From: Streptomyces monomycini
GTDB lineage: Bacteria; Actinomycetota; Actinomycetes; Streptomycetales; Streptomycetaceae
Direction: 5' to 3'
DNA: 64,000 nucleotides
Assembly: GCF_022271435.1 (NCBI RefSeq)
Contig: NZ_JAFIQY010000015.1
Coordinates: forward strand, 1-64,000
This document shows positions 8,087-16,040 of the stretch, in pieces. Made by a program: the position numbers and the translations under genes. Position 1 is the stretch's first letter. The number at the start of each line of letters is the position of its first letter. Under the pieces are notes generated by a model that saw only the letters and a program-made list of their open reading frames with translations, did not search any database and had not been told where the DNA came from.

Positions 8087-9760
8087 GTGGCAACCGATTC
8101 CGCGGAGCTGATCAGCCGGGCGAAGGCATGGCTGGCCGAGGACCCCGACCTCGAAACCCGCGAAGAGCTGGGCAAGCTGATCGACGCCGAGGACCTGGAC
8201 GAACTGGCGGCCCGGTTCGCGGGCACCTTGCAGTTCGGCACCGCCGGGCTCCGCGGTGAGCTGGGCGCCGGCCCGATGCGGATGAACCGCGCCGTCGTCA
8301 TCCGCGCGGCGGCCGGCCTGGCCGCGTACCTCAAGGACCAGGGCCAGGCCGGGGGCCTGGTCGTCGTCGGGTACGACGCCCGCTACAAGAGCGCGGACTT
8401 CGCGCGGGACACCGCGGCCGTGATGGTGGGTGCCGGGCTGCGCGCCGCGGTGCTGCCGCGCCCGCTGCCCACCCCCGTGCTCGCCTTCGCCATACGGCAC
8501 CTGGGCGCCGTCGCGGGCGTCGAGGTCACCGCCAGCCACAACCCGCCGCGCGACAACGGCTACAAGGTCTACCTGGGCGACGGCTCGCAGATCGTGCCGC
8601 CCGCCGACGGGCTGATCGCGGAGCGGATCGCGGCGGTGGCGTCGCTGGACGACGTACCGCGGCCGGAGGAAGGCTGGGAGGTGCTGGGCGAGGACGTGCT
8701 CCAGGCCTACCTGGAGCGCACGGACGCGGTGCTCACGCCGGGCTCGCCGCGCGACACCCACGTGGTCTACACGCCGATGCACGGCGTCGGCCGTGACGTG
8801 CTGGTGGCCGCCTTCGCGCGGGCCGGTTTCCCGGCGCCCACCGTGGTCACCGAGCAGGCCGAGCCGGACCCGGACTTCCCGACCGTGGCCTTCCCCAACC
8901 CGGAGGAGCCGGGCGCGATGGACCTGTCCTTCGCGACCGCGCGCTCCGTCGGCCCGGACATCGTCATCGCCAACGACCCGGACGCGGACCGCTGCGCCGT
9001 CGCCGTACCGGCCCCCGGTACCGAGGACGGGTGGCGCATGCTGCGCGGTGACGAGGTGGGCGCGCTGCTGGCCGCGCACCTGGTCAGCAAGCAGGCGTCG
9101 GGCAGCTTCGCCACCACGATCGTGTCGTCCTCGCTGATGTCGCGGATCGCCGCGGCGGCCTCGCTGCCGTACGAGGAGACGCTGACCGGCTTCAAGTGGC
9201 TGGCCCGGGTGGACGGCCTGCGGTACGCCTACGAGGAGGCGCTGGGCTACTGCGTCGATCCCGAGGGCGTACGGGACAAGGACGGCATCACCGCCGCCCT
9301 GCTGATCACCGAGCTGGCGGCCGAGCTGAAGCAGTCCGGCCGCACGCTGACGGACCTGCTGGACGACCTGGCGCTGGAGTTCGGCCTGCACGCCACCGAC
9401 CAGCTGTCGGTCCGCGTCGAGGACCTGTCGCTGATCGCCGCGGCCATGCGCCGGCTGCGCGAGCAGCCGCCGGCCGCGCTGGCGGGCCTGGCCGTGTCGT
9501 CCTCCGACGACCTCTCCCGGGGGACGGACACCCTGCCGCCCACCGACGGCCTGCGCTACTACCTCGCGGGGTCGGTGCAGGACGGCGTGGAGGCCGGCCG
9601 GGTGGTGGTCCGGCCCAGCGGTACCGAGCCCAAGCTGAAGTGCTACCTGGAGGTCGTGGTGCCGGTCGCGGACGCCCAGGGGCTGGGCGCGGCGCGCGCC
9701 AAGGCCGACGCGGTGCTCGGCGCGATCAAGGCGGACCTGTCGGCGGCAGCCGGCATCTGA
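8087..9760 (+). CDS. Phospho-sugar mutase (alpha-D-phosphohexomutase superfamily), probable phosphopentomutase
   Basis: 557 residues from GTG 8087 with a good AGGAG 7 nt upstream. The four superfamily signatures are present: phosphoserine loop TASHNPPRDNGYKVY near residue 150, the metal loop DPDADR near 300, a sugar-specificity loop, and the phosphate-binding SGTEPKLKCY near 510. Length and the PRDNGYK variant resemble PGM2-type enzymes, which in animals act mainly on ribose/deoxyribose-1-phosphate. Usually annotated as phosphomannomutase. Its place beside purine nucleoside phosphorylase and near deoC, with no deoB in the window, favours conversion of pentose-1-phosphate to pentose-5-phosphate. 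That is inference from family and context. Confidence 0.85.
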   Translation: MATDSAELISRAKAWLAEDPDLETREELGKLIDAEDLDELAARFAGTLQFGTAGLRGELGAGPMRMNRAVVIRAAAGLAAYLKDQGQAGGLVVVGYDARYKSADFARDTAAVMVGAGLRAAVLPRPLPTPVLAFAIRHLGAVAGVEVTASHNPPRDNGYKVYLGDGSQIVPPADGLIAERIAAVASLDDVPRPEEGWEVLGEDVLQAYLERTDAVLTPGSPRDTHVVYTPMHGVGRDVLVAAFARAGFPAPTVVTEQAEPDPDFPTVAFPNPEEPGAMDLSFATARSVGPDIVIANDPDADRCAVAVPAPGTEDGWRMLRGDEVGALLAAHLVSKQASGSFATTIVSSSLMSRIAAAASLPYEETLTGFKWLARVDGLRYAYEEALGYCVDPEGVRDKDGITAALLITELAAELKQSGRTLTDLLDDLALEFGLHATDQLSVRVEDLSLIAAAMRRLREQPPAALAGLAVSSSDDLSRGTDTLPPTDGLRYYLAGSVQDGVEAGRVVVRPSGTEPKLKCYLEVVVPVADAQGLGAARAKADAVLGAIKADLSAAAGI

Positions 9761-9799
9761 GCTGACCGCGCCTGACCGCGCACACGGCTGTCGCGTAGG

Positions 9800-9833
9800 A
9801 CGGGCCCCGGGACCGCAGCGTTCCGGGGCCCGT
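9800..9833 (+). terminator. Terminator after the phosphohexomutase gene
   Basis: Inverted repeat ACGGGCCCCGG / CCGGGGCCCGT (9800-9810 and 9823-9833), followed by a T-rich CCGTTT run. Confidence 0.6.
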
Positions 9834-9958
9834 TCCGTTTCCCCCGTACAGGTGACAGCCGTACTGCACCTGCCGCAGCGCGCCCGTCCGGCGTGCGGCG
9901 CTCCGGGACACCCTGGTCTGGTCCGACAACCTGCCCGGCCCATCCAGGAGTTGCCGCA

Positions 9959-11398
9959 GTGCTCCCGACCGCGTCCGGCCCGGCCGGCGTCTCCGCACCG
10001 GTGGCGGGCCCCTCCGCTCCGGTGGCGGGCGCCGCTCCCCGCGGCCCCGCCGCGCGGGCGGCCGGAAACCTTCTGCGCCGCGCCGGGCCCGCGCTGCTCG
10101 GCTACACCGCCGTACGGCTGCTGGGCACCCTCGTCCTGATGAAGTGGGCGCACCTCCAGCACCGCGGTCTGTGGCCGCTGCTGGCCGACCGGTGGGATTC
10201 CCGCTGGTACCTGGGCATCGCGGACCACGGTTACGCGTACGCGTTCGACGAGAGCGGCCGCAACGAGAGCAATCTCGCGTTCTTCCCGCTGTACCCGGTG
10301 GTGGTGAAGGCCGTCGCGGGGGTGACGCCCGGCTCGCGCGCCTCGGTCGGGGTGGCCGTCGCGGTCGGCTGTGCGCTGCTGGCCGCCTGGGGGATCTTCT
10401 CGGTGGGCGACCGGCTGTACGGGGCCCGGGTGGGCACCGTGCTGGCCGTGCTGTGGGGAGCCACGCCGGTCGCCGCCATCCAGTGGACGGGCTATACGGA
10501 GTCGCTGTTCACGGCGCTGGTGGCGTGGTCCCTGTACGCCGTGCTGACCGGCCGCTGGGTCGCGGCCGGCGTGCTCTGCCTGCTCGCCGGTCTCACCCGC
10601 CCCACCGGTCTCGCGCTGGTCGCGGCGGTCTGCGTCAGCGCCGCCGTCGCCCTGTGGCGCCGGCGCCGGGCCACCACCGTGCCGGAGCCCACGCCCGCGC
10701 CCGCGCCCGCGCCCGCGCCCGGGGTGACACCCGCACCGGAGCGCACGCCGGAGTTCGTGCGGGAGCCCGTGCCGGAGCGCACGCCGGAGCCCGTGCCGGA
10801 GTTCCTGCCGGAGTGCAGTCCGGAGCCTGCGCCGGAGCCTGCGCCGGAGTTCGTCCCGGACCCCGCGCCGCCCCTCGCCGCCGCGGACCGCGCCCGGGTG
10901 CGCCGGATCGTCCTCGGCGCGCTGCTGGCGCCGCTCGGCTGGCTCGCGTACGTCGGGTGGGTGGGCCTGCGGCTGGGGCGCGCCGACGGCTATTTCGCGG
11001 TCCAGCGGCAGTGGGAGAACGAGTGGGACGGCGGCGCGGTGACGCTGCGTATGCTGCGCGACCTCCTGATCTACCCGTCGCACCCGGAGTTCTTCCTGGT
11101 CGTGGTGGCGCTGGTGCTGATCGCGTCGGTGGCGCTGTTCGTCCTGTGCGTGGGCGACCGGCAGCCGCTGCCGCTGCTGGTCTTCAGCGCCGTCCTGCTG
11201 CTGATCGTCCTGGGCAGCGGCGGCGTCTTCTTCCCCCGGGCCCGCTTCCTGCTGCCCGGTTTCCCGCTGCTGCTCCCCCTGGCCCTGGCGATCGCCCGGG
11301 CACACCGCCGCGTCGCCGTACTGGCACTGTCGGCGGCGGCGCTGGGCTCGGCGTACTTCGGGGCGTACATGTCGCTGGTGTACGGCGGCCCGCCGTGA
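9959..11398 (+). CDS. Polytopic membrane glycosyltransferase, PIG-V mannosyltransferase-like
   Basis: 479 residues from GTG 9959, chosen for the AGGAG at 9946-9950. About ten hydrophobic segments are visible. The early lumenal-type motif WDSRWY near residue 80 and FFPLYP near 105 are characteristic of PIG-V-like GT-C enzymes, which use polyprenyl-phosphate-linked sugars. Between residues about 241 and 306 sits a strikingly Pro/Glu/Ala-rich insert (repeats such as PEPAPEPAPEF and PERTPEPVPEF) that interrupts the membrane domain. Acceptor and donor are unknown. Preceded by a terminator, so probably monocistronic. Confidence 0.75.
   Translation: MLPTASGPAGVSAPVAGPSAPVAGAAPRGPAARAAGNLLRRAGPALLGYTAVRLLGTLVLMKWAHLQHRGLWPLLADRWDSRWYLGIADHGYAYAFDESGRNESNLAFFPLYPVVVKAVAGVTPGSRASVGVAVAVGCALLAAWGIFSVGDRLYGARVGTVLAVLWGATPVAAIQWTGYTESLFTALVAWSLYAVLTGRWVAAGVLCLLAGLTRPTGLALVAAVCVSAAVALWRRRRATTVPEPTPAPAPAPAPGVTPAPERTPEFVREPVPERTPEPVPEFLPECSPEPAPEPAPEFVPDPAPPLAAADRARVRRIVLGALLAPLGWLAYVGWVGLRLGRADGYFAVQRQWENEWDGGAVTLRMLRDLLIYPSHPEFFLVVVALVLIASVALFVLCVGDRQPLPLLVFSAVLLLIVLGSGGVFFPRARFLLPGFPLLLPLALAIARAHRRVAVLALSAAALGSAYFGAYMSLVYGGPP
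10681..10875 (+). repeat. Pro/Glu-coding tandem repeats inside the membrane glycosyltransferase
   Basis: A run of CCCGCG hexanucleotides followed by imperfect 24-27 bp units built on GTGCCGGAGCGCACGCCGGA. It encodes the Pro/Glu-rich loop described in the parent gene. Slippage here would stay in frame if units are multiples of 3. Confidence 0.75.
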
Positions 11399-11451
11399 CG
11401 TTTTTCCGAGCGCCCGCCCGGGCGCGTCCGAACCGCGCGCACCCGGACCGC

Positions 11452-11852
11452 TCAGGCGGCCGGGCGATGGCGGAGGTGGACCATGCCGTTGCCGAAGCGG
11501 CGTTCTCCGAGCAGTTCGAGGTCCAGCCGGGCCCCGGCGGGCCGCGCTCCAGGAGGGTCCTGGCGGTCGTCACCGACTCCGGCGTCGTGGAGGAGACGAT
11601 CGTGTCCGCGCCGCGCCACAGCTCCGCGAAGTCCCGCACGGCCGGTGACAGCTCCTCACGGACGTCCACGGCCTCCCAGGCGGCCGTCGTCTCGTACATC
11701 CGACGGCCGAAGAGGTACGTGCCGCACGAGCGCGTCAGCTCGTTGACGAAGCCGTGCGCCTCCTCGTCCGGGACGGTCCAGGCGAACGAACCGTGCGCGT
11801 CCGCCACGTACCCGTCGAGCGACGCGACGGCCGAGCAAATCAGCTTGCGCAC
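11452..11852 (-). pseudogene. Dihydrofolate-reductase-like (RibD C-terminal family) pseudogene
   Basis: From GTG 11852 (good GGAGGAG upstream), about 103 residues read as a typical RibD_C protein: KLICSAVASLDGYVADAHGS, then FGRRMYETTAAWE and IVSSTTPESVTTARTLLE. The frame then loses homology. In a different frame the family's C-terminal end appears (LDLELLGERRFGNGMVHLR) and ends at TGA 11452-11454. The middle of the domain, with the TVGGP phosphate/NADPH loop, is missing. The simplest reading is an internal deletion of roughly 200 bp near 11530-11550 that also shifted the frame. It is unlikely to be functional. Confidence 0.8.
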
Positions 11853-11965
11853 CGCGGTCTCCTCCCGCCGCCCGCAGCCTGCCCGCACGCCGTACCGCCG
11901 GAGCCCCGCCCGGGACTACGCCCGTACCGCCCGAGCCCGCCGCACGCGGCGCCCCGGCGCCGCGC

Positions 11966-12610
11966 CTACACGACGACGAGCACCACCAGTGCCACCGCGC
12001 CCACCACGCACGGCGCCAGGATCTCGTACGCCCACTTCACCACCGGAGCGCCCTGCGCGCCCTCCCGCGCAGCGCCCCGTTCCTGGAGCTCCCGCAGTTC
12101 GTCGAGCGACCGGTCGGCGGTGGCCCGCGGCACACCGGCCTCCGTGCCGGGGGCGAGGTGCGCGTCGCGGCCGCCGCGCACCGGGCGCCCGGCCGCGGCG
12201 CGCTGCGCCTGCCGGTTCGCCTTCTTGCGCTGCCGCAGTGACACCGGGATCGACCAGAGCTGGTACTTCGTACCGTCCGCGGTGAAGACCTCGCTGGAGA
12301 ACGACGCCCGCAGGTCCGCGACCGCCGCCCAGGGCAGCGTGATCGTACGGAAGGGGTTGCGCACCAGCAGCCGGTCCGCGCCGGCCCGTACCAGCGGGCG
12401 CAGCGTGAACGCGACCACCAGCGGCACCACGAACAGCAGTCCGGCCACCGCCGTCAGCCTGGTGTGCGCCGCGCCGCGCACCAGCGCGTCACCGCCCAGC
12501 CAGGCGGCCAGCGCGAGCAGCAGCACCCCGCCGACGAGGGCCGCGGGCGAGCGGTAGCTGCGGTCCGCGTACTGCTCCTGCGGCGTGGAGGACTGTTCCG
12601 GGCTCGTCAT
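11966..12610 (-). CDS. Membrane protein with bacterial PH-like domain
   Basis: 214 residues. Two N-terminal membrane segments (about 24-43 and 52-70) are followed by a PH-like core with PLVRAGADRLLVRNPFRTITLPWAAV (shown by its part NPFRTITLPWAAV), a charged cytoplasmic stretch, and a C-terminal membrane segment ending the protein. This arrangement is common in actinobacterial bPH_6-type proteins. Function is unknown. It converges on nothing and is downstream of the sortase operon on the same strand, 122 bp away. Confidence 0.7.
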   Translation of the reverse strand: MTSPEQSSTPQEQYADRSYRSPAALVGGVLLLALAAWLGGDALVRGAAHTRLTAVAGLLFVVPLVVAFTLRPLVRAGADRLLVRNPFRTITLPWAAVADLRASFSSEVFTADGTKYQLWSIPVSLRQRKKANRQAQRAAAGRPVRGGRDAHLAPGTEAGVPRATADRSLDELRELQERGAAREGAQGAPVVKWAYEILAPCVVGAVALVVLVVV

Positions 12611-12731
12611 GCCTGCGATTCTGCCTGAGCGTCCGGAACCCGGACATTGCGGTACGGCATCATTCGTACGCCGCCGAGACCGCGGGTCGCTGCCGCAGCC
12701 CGTCGACGCAGCCCGTCGCCGCGGTCCGCCC

Positions 12732-13382
12732 TCAGTCCGCCACCAGATCCGCGTAGACCACGATGTTGTCCGGCCGGTGGCCGTCCACCAGGCCGCCGCC
12801 GCAGGTCACCAGGCGCAGCTCGGGCCGGTCGGTGTCGCCGTAGACCTGCCGGGTGGGGAAAGCCTTCTTGTCGACCTGCTGGAGCGCCCGGACGGCGAAG
12901 ACCGCGGTGCGCCCGTCCGCCCGGTCGACGTAGATCTTGTCGCCGGGCCCGATGCGGCCGACGTTCCGCAGGACGGCGGGGCCGTCGACGGTGTCGTAGT
13001 GGCCTATGAGGACGGCGGGTCCGGTCTCGCCGGGGGTGACGCCCTGGTCGTACCAGCCGATCCGGTCGGCCTGCGCCACGGGCGGCACCTGCACCGTGCC
13101 GTCGGCCGCGAGTCCCAGGCCGAGGACCGGGCCGGTGTTCACCCCGGCGGCCGGTATACGGACGCGTACGGGCCGGGAGGCGGGCAGGGCGGCCGGTGCC
13201 GCGGCGCGCGGGGCCGCGGCGGGGGCGCCGACGTTCGCGACGTGCACGGGCGGCGCCGCGCCGGAGGCGCCGCCGTCCAGGACGCCCCGGGCGATCAGTA
13301 CGCCGCCCGCCACCAGGAGGAGCAGACTGGCCGCCGTCAGCAGACGGCCCGGCAGGCGCCGGTCAGGGCCCCGGCTCAGCAC
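12732..13382 (-). CDS. Class F-type sortase
   Basis: 216 residues from GTG 13382. One N-terminal membrane anchor (about 13-33) precedes an Ala/Pro linker and the sortase beta-barrel. The catalytic triad is visible as His128 (LIGHYD), Cys194 (LVTCGG) and Arg203 (GHRPDN). Sortases cleave a sorting signal on an exported protein and attach it to the cell envelope. The gene starts inside the end of the upstream surface-protein gene (GTGCTGA, start codon 2-4 bases before the stop), so it is translationally coupled to its most likely substrate. Confidence 0.9.
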   Translation of the reverse strand: MLSRGPDRRLPGRLLTAASLLLLVAGGVLIARGVLDGGASGAAPPVHVANVGAPAAAPRAAAPAALPASRPVRVRIPAAGVNTGPVLGLGLAADGTVQVPPVAQADRIGWYDQGVTPGETGPAVLIGHYDTVDGPAVLRNVGRIGPGDKIYVDRADGRTAVFAVRALQQVDKKAFPTRQVYGDTDRPELRLVTCGGGLVDGHRPDNIVVYADLVAD

Positions 13383-14518
13383 CCCGTTCCCTCGGACTGA
13401 CGGCGGCGGCGCACCGCGAAGACGACGCCCGCGGCACCGGCCGCGGCGAACAGGCCGCCCGCGGCGAACAGCGGGGTGGTGTCCGGCTGCTCCAGGTCCT
13501 CGTACCCGGCGGCCACGGCGCCCTTGGGCAGCACCTTGGTCTGGCTGCCGGTCGGCGTGGCCTGGGCGCCGACCGCGCCCGGGTTCTTGCTGCCCGCGGG
13601 CTTGGCGCCGGGCGCGCTGCTCTTGGCGGGCTCGGCGGGCTTTGCGGCCGAAGCGCAGCCCTGGGGCAGGGCGGGGAAGTTGGCGGTGCCGGTCGGGTAG
13701 TCCGCGCCCTGCATCTTGAAGCGGAGCTTGGGACGGGCGCCGTACGGGTCGATGATCTTCGCGCCGAAGCGGGCGAGGGTCGGGTGAGCGCGGTCGAGGT
13801 GGGCGCCCGGTACGGCGTTGCCCGGACCGTCCTCGAACGTCGCCGAGGGCCCCTGCGGGCCGCGGGTCAGGACGGCGAGAGTGCCGCCGCCGATGGCCAC
13901 CCGGCGGGTGACGGTGCAGCTCTTGCGGTCGCCGGGGGCCGTGCCGCTGCCGGTCCGGTGCGCGGTGGGCCGGCTCTGCTGGTGCGCGGTGGCCTGGCCC
14001 GCCTGGTGTCTGCCGGCCTCGTCGGCCGGCTTGCCGCCCGTCGGCCTGCCACCCGCGGCGGGCGCCGCCGACGTCGGCAGCGCGAAGCTCTTCGTACCAC
14101 CGGGGCCACCGCTGACGTGCAGCTTCGGCGACGTGCCCGAGAGGCCGGTCAGCCGCAGGGACAGGCCCTTGAGCTGCGCGCTCGGGTGCTCGCGGTCGAG
14201 CAGGCCGAGCACCCGGACCAGGTACCAGTCGCCCGGCTTCCACTGCGGACCGACGTAACGGATCCACGCCTCCGGGCCGCCCGCGGCGGGCACGTTGCGC
14301 AGCACGGCCACCATGCCGTTGCCGATGGCGACCGGCTTGCCCTCGTAGCGGGCGGTGGGGTCGGCGGCGGACGGTGCGGCAGCGACAGCCGTGACGGGTG
14401 TGGCGGTTGTCGCGGGCGTGGCGGCGAAGGCACCGGCGGCGGAGCCGAGGACGGCGGCCCCCAGGGCGGCGGAAGCGACGGCGGCACGCAGCGTGCGGCG
14501 GGCGGACTGAGCGGTCAT
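13376..14518 (-). CDS. Secreted, C-terminally anchored protein with duplicated domain; probable sortase substrate
   Basis: 380 residues from ATG 14518. The N terminus is a clear signal peptide (MTAQSARRTLRAAVASAALG, cleavage near AFA-ATP). Two related domains follow: the first around residues 60-155 and the second around 205-290, both opening with VAIG(N/G)G..AVL, passing through LDR(E/A)HP, and closing with a KL...FALP pattern. A Lys/Pro/Ala wall-spanning linker leads to a hydrophobic segment and RRRRQ tail. There is no LPXTG; the residues before the hydrophobic segment are LEQPDTTP. The first gene of a two-gene operon with the sortase. Confidence 0.75.
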   Translation of the reverse strand: MTAQSARRTLRAAVASAALGAAVLGSAAGAFAATPATTATPVTAVAAAPSAADPTARYEGKPVAIGNGMVAVLRNVPAAGGPEAWIRYVGPQWKPGDWYLVRVLGLLDREHPSAQLKGLSLRLTGLSGTSPKLHVSGGPGGTKSFALPTSAAPAAGGRPTGGKPADEAGRHQAGQATAHQQSRPTAHRTGSGTAPGDRKSCTVTRRVAIGGGTLAVLTRGPQGPSATFEDGPGNAVPGAHLDRAHPTLARFGAKIIDPYGARPKLRFKMQGADYPTGTANFPALPQGCASAAKPAEPAKSSAPGAKPAGSKNPGAVGAQATPTGSQTKVLPKGAVAAGYEDLEQPDTTPLFAAGGLFAAAGAAGVVFAVRRRRQSEGTGC

Positions 14519-15009
14519 GCGGACCCCCGGGGGATGGTCGGTCGTTCGGCGACGTGACCACATCCGCCGCCCTTCGTGCGGAAGGCCGGAAAGTGCTGCG
14601 GTGCGGTGCGGCACTAATGAAGGTAGGGGACTGCCGTGACGACCCGTCCGCTGTTGTGTAACGGTCGCCGCACAGAAGCCCATCACTCCCCCGTGCGCCT
14701 GTTACAGAACGCCTGCGCAGAGCGGTTGTGGAGCCCCTGCGCACGTTGTTACAGAGCACTCGCGCGAAACGGCCGCTCGCGCCCCCGCGACCCCGTCGTG
14801 AACAGCACCGGCGCCCCGGCCGGACGGCCGCCACGCCACCCCGCGTCCCCCCGTCGCGTACGGCATCCGCGCACCCGGCCGTACGCACGCCGCACCGGCC
14901 TCCCGTGCCCCCCGCCACGACGGCCCCGTGCACCCCGTCGCGTACGGCGCCCGCGCATCCGTTCGTACGCCCGCCGCGCCCGTATCCGTCCGCAGGGGGT
15001 GACATGCAG
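14519..15009. other. Intergenic region between sortase operon and deoC; contains a 43-bp direct repeat
   Basis: About 490 bp with no convincing gene. The sortase-side 130 bp include less G+C-rich stretches (TGTAACGG, TTGTTACAG, twice GTTACAGA-like words) likely to hold the minus-strand promoter. Two imperfect copies of a roughly 43-bp segment beginning CCGTCGCGTACGGC lie at 14851-14893 and 14935-14977. No signal for a structured RNA was recognised. Confidence 0.5.
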
Positions 15010-15028
15010 CTACGCGCGTAGATATGCT
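14999..15028 (+). promoter_or_regulatory. deoC promoter with embedded operator (leaderless)
   Basis: -35-like GTGACA at 14999-15004, an 18-nt spacer, -10-like TATGCT at 15023-15028, and then 6 nt to the GTG at 15035. That places the transcription start at or next to the start codon. The palindrome CTACGCGCGTAG at 15010-15021 fills the spacer. Confidence 0.6.
15010..15021. promoter_or_regulatory. Nucleoside-regulon operator B (deoC)
   Basis: Exact CTACGCGCGTAG palindrome between the predicted -35 and -10 of deoC. Occupancy would block RNA polymerase, so repression is the simplest model. Confidence 0.8.
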
Positions 15029-15034
15029 CCCCTC

Positions 15035-16036
15035 GTGACCATGCCCACCACTGTTCCCGCATACGGCAAGGAAGCCGCGGGGCGTCTGGCGTCGATGGCG
15101 GACGTGACCGCTTCCGACGGTGCGCTGCGCCGCTTCCTGCACGGCCTCCCGGGCGTCGACGCGGTCGGCCTCCAGGCCCGCGCCGCGACCCTCGGCACCC
15201 GCTCGATCAAGACCACGGCGAAGGCGTACGCCATCGATCTCGCCATCTCGATGATCGACCTGACGACGCTCGAAGGAGCGGACACCCCGGGCAAGGTCCG
15301 GGCCCTGTGCGCCAAGGGGATCAACCCCGATCCCACCGACCGCGGCACCCCCAGGGTCGCCGCGATCTGCGTGTACCCCGACATGGTGGCGACCGCCAAG
15401 GAGGCCCTGACCGGCTCCGGCATCCACGTCGCCTCCGTCGCCACCGCCTTCCCGGCGGGACGGGCCGCGCTGCCCGTCAAGCTGGCCGACACCCGTGACG
15501 CGGTCGCGGCCGGCGCCGACGAGATCGACATGGTGATCGACCGCGGCGCGTTCCTGTCCGGCCGCTACCTGTCCGTCTTCGAGGAGATCAAGCAGGTCAA
15601 GGAGGCGTGCCGCCGCGAGGACGGCTCGTACGCGCACCTGAAGGTCATCTTCGAGACCGGCGAACTCCAGACGTACGACAACGTGCGCCGGGTCTCCTGG
15701 CTCGCGATGCTGGCGGGCGCCGACTTCATCAAGACCTCGACCGGCAAGGTCGCGGTCAACGCCACCCCGCCGGTGACCCTGCTGATGCTGGAGGCCGTCC
15801 GCGACTTCCACGCCACGACCGGCGTGCAGGTCGGCGTGAAGCCGGCCGGCGGCATCCGTACGACCAAGGACGCGATGAAGTACCTGGTCATGGTCAACGA
15901 GACGCTGGGTGAGGAGTGGCTGACCGCGGACTGGTTCCGCTTCGGCGCCTCCAGCCTGCTCAACGACCTGCTGATGCAGCGCCAGAAGCTCAGCACCGGC
16001 CGCTACTCCGGCCCCGACTACGTCACGGTGGACTGA
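15035..16036 (+). CDS. deoC: Deoxyribose-phosphate aldolase
   Basis: 333 residues from GTG 15035 (ATG 15041 is the alternative). DeoC cleaves 2-deoxyribose-5-phosphate to glyceraldehyde-3-phosphate and acetaldehyde. Class I aldolase features are present: the Schiff-base lysine in DFIKTSTGK (Lys233), the proton-relay GVKPAGGIR, and EIDMVIDRG. The N terminus is longer than the 220-250-residue E. coli-type enzyme, as in other actinobacterial long DeoC proteins. It heads an operon with two aldehyde dehydrogenase genes, the first starting 4 nt after its stop. The start appears leaderless and under the CTACGCGCGTAG operator. Confidence 0.95.
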   Translation: MTMPTTVPAYGKEAAGRLASMADVTASDGALRRFLHGLPGVDAVGLQARAATLGTRSIKTTAKAYAIDLAISMIDLTTLEGADTPGKVRALCAKGINPDPTDRGTPRVAAICVYPDMVATAKEALTGSGIHVASVATAFPAGRAALPVKLADTRDAVAAGADEIDMVIDRGAFLSGRYLSVFEEIKQVKEACRREDGSYAHLKVIFETGELQTYDNVRRVSWLAMLAGADFIKTSTGKVAVNATPPVTLLMLEAVRDFHATTGVQVGVKPAGGIRTTKDAMKYLVMVNETLGEEWLTADWFRFGASSLLNDLLMQRQKLSTGRYSGPDYVTVD

Positions 16037-16040
16037 ACCG

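Noticed and set aside
6896..11305. A 1,469-codon open frame on the minus strand
   Set aside because: It lies antisense to the PNP, phosphohexomutase and glycosyltransferase genes, consists of low-complexity Arg/Gly/Ala/His/Gln residues, and exists because high-G+C codons rarely make stops on the opposite strand.
13383..15062. N-terminal extension of the sortase frame up to 15062
   Set aside because: The frame is open across the surface-protein gene, but the coupled GTG at 13382 directly precedes the membrane anchor, and the upstream codons lack protein-like composition.
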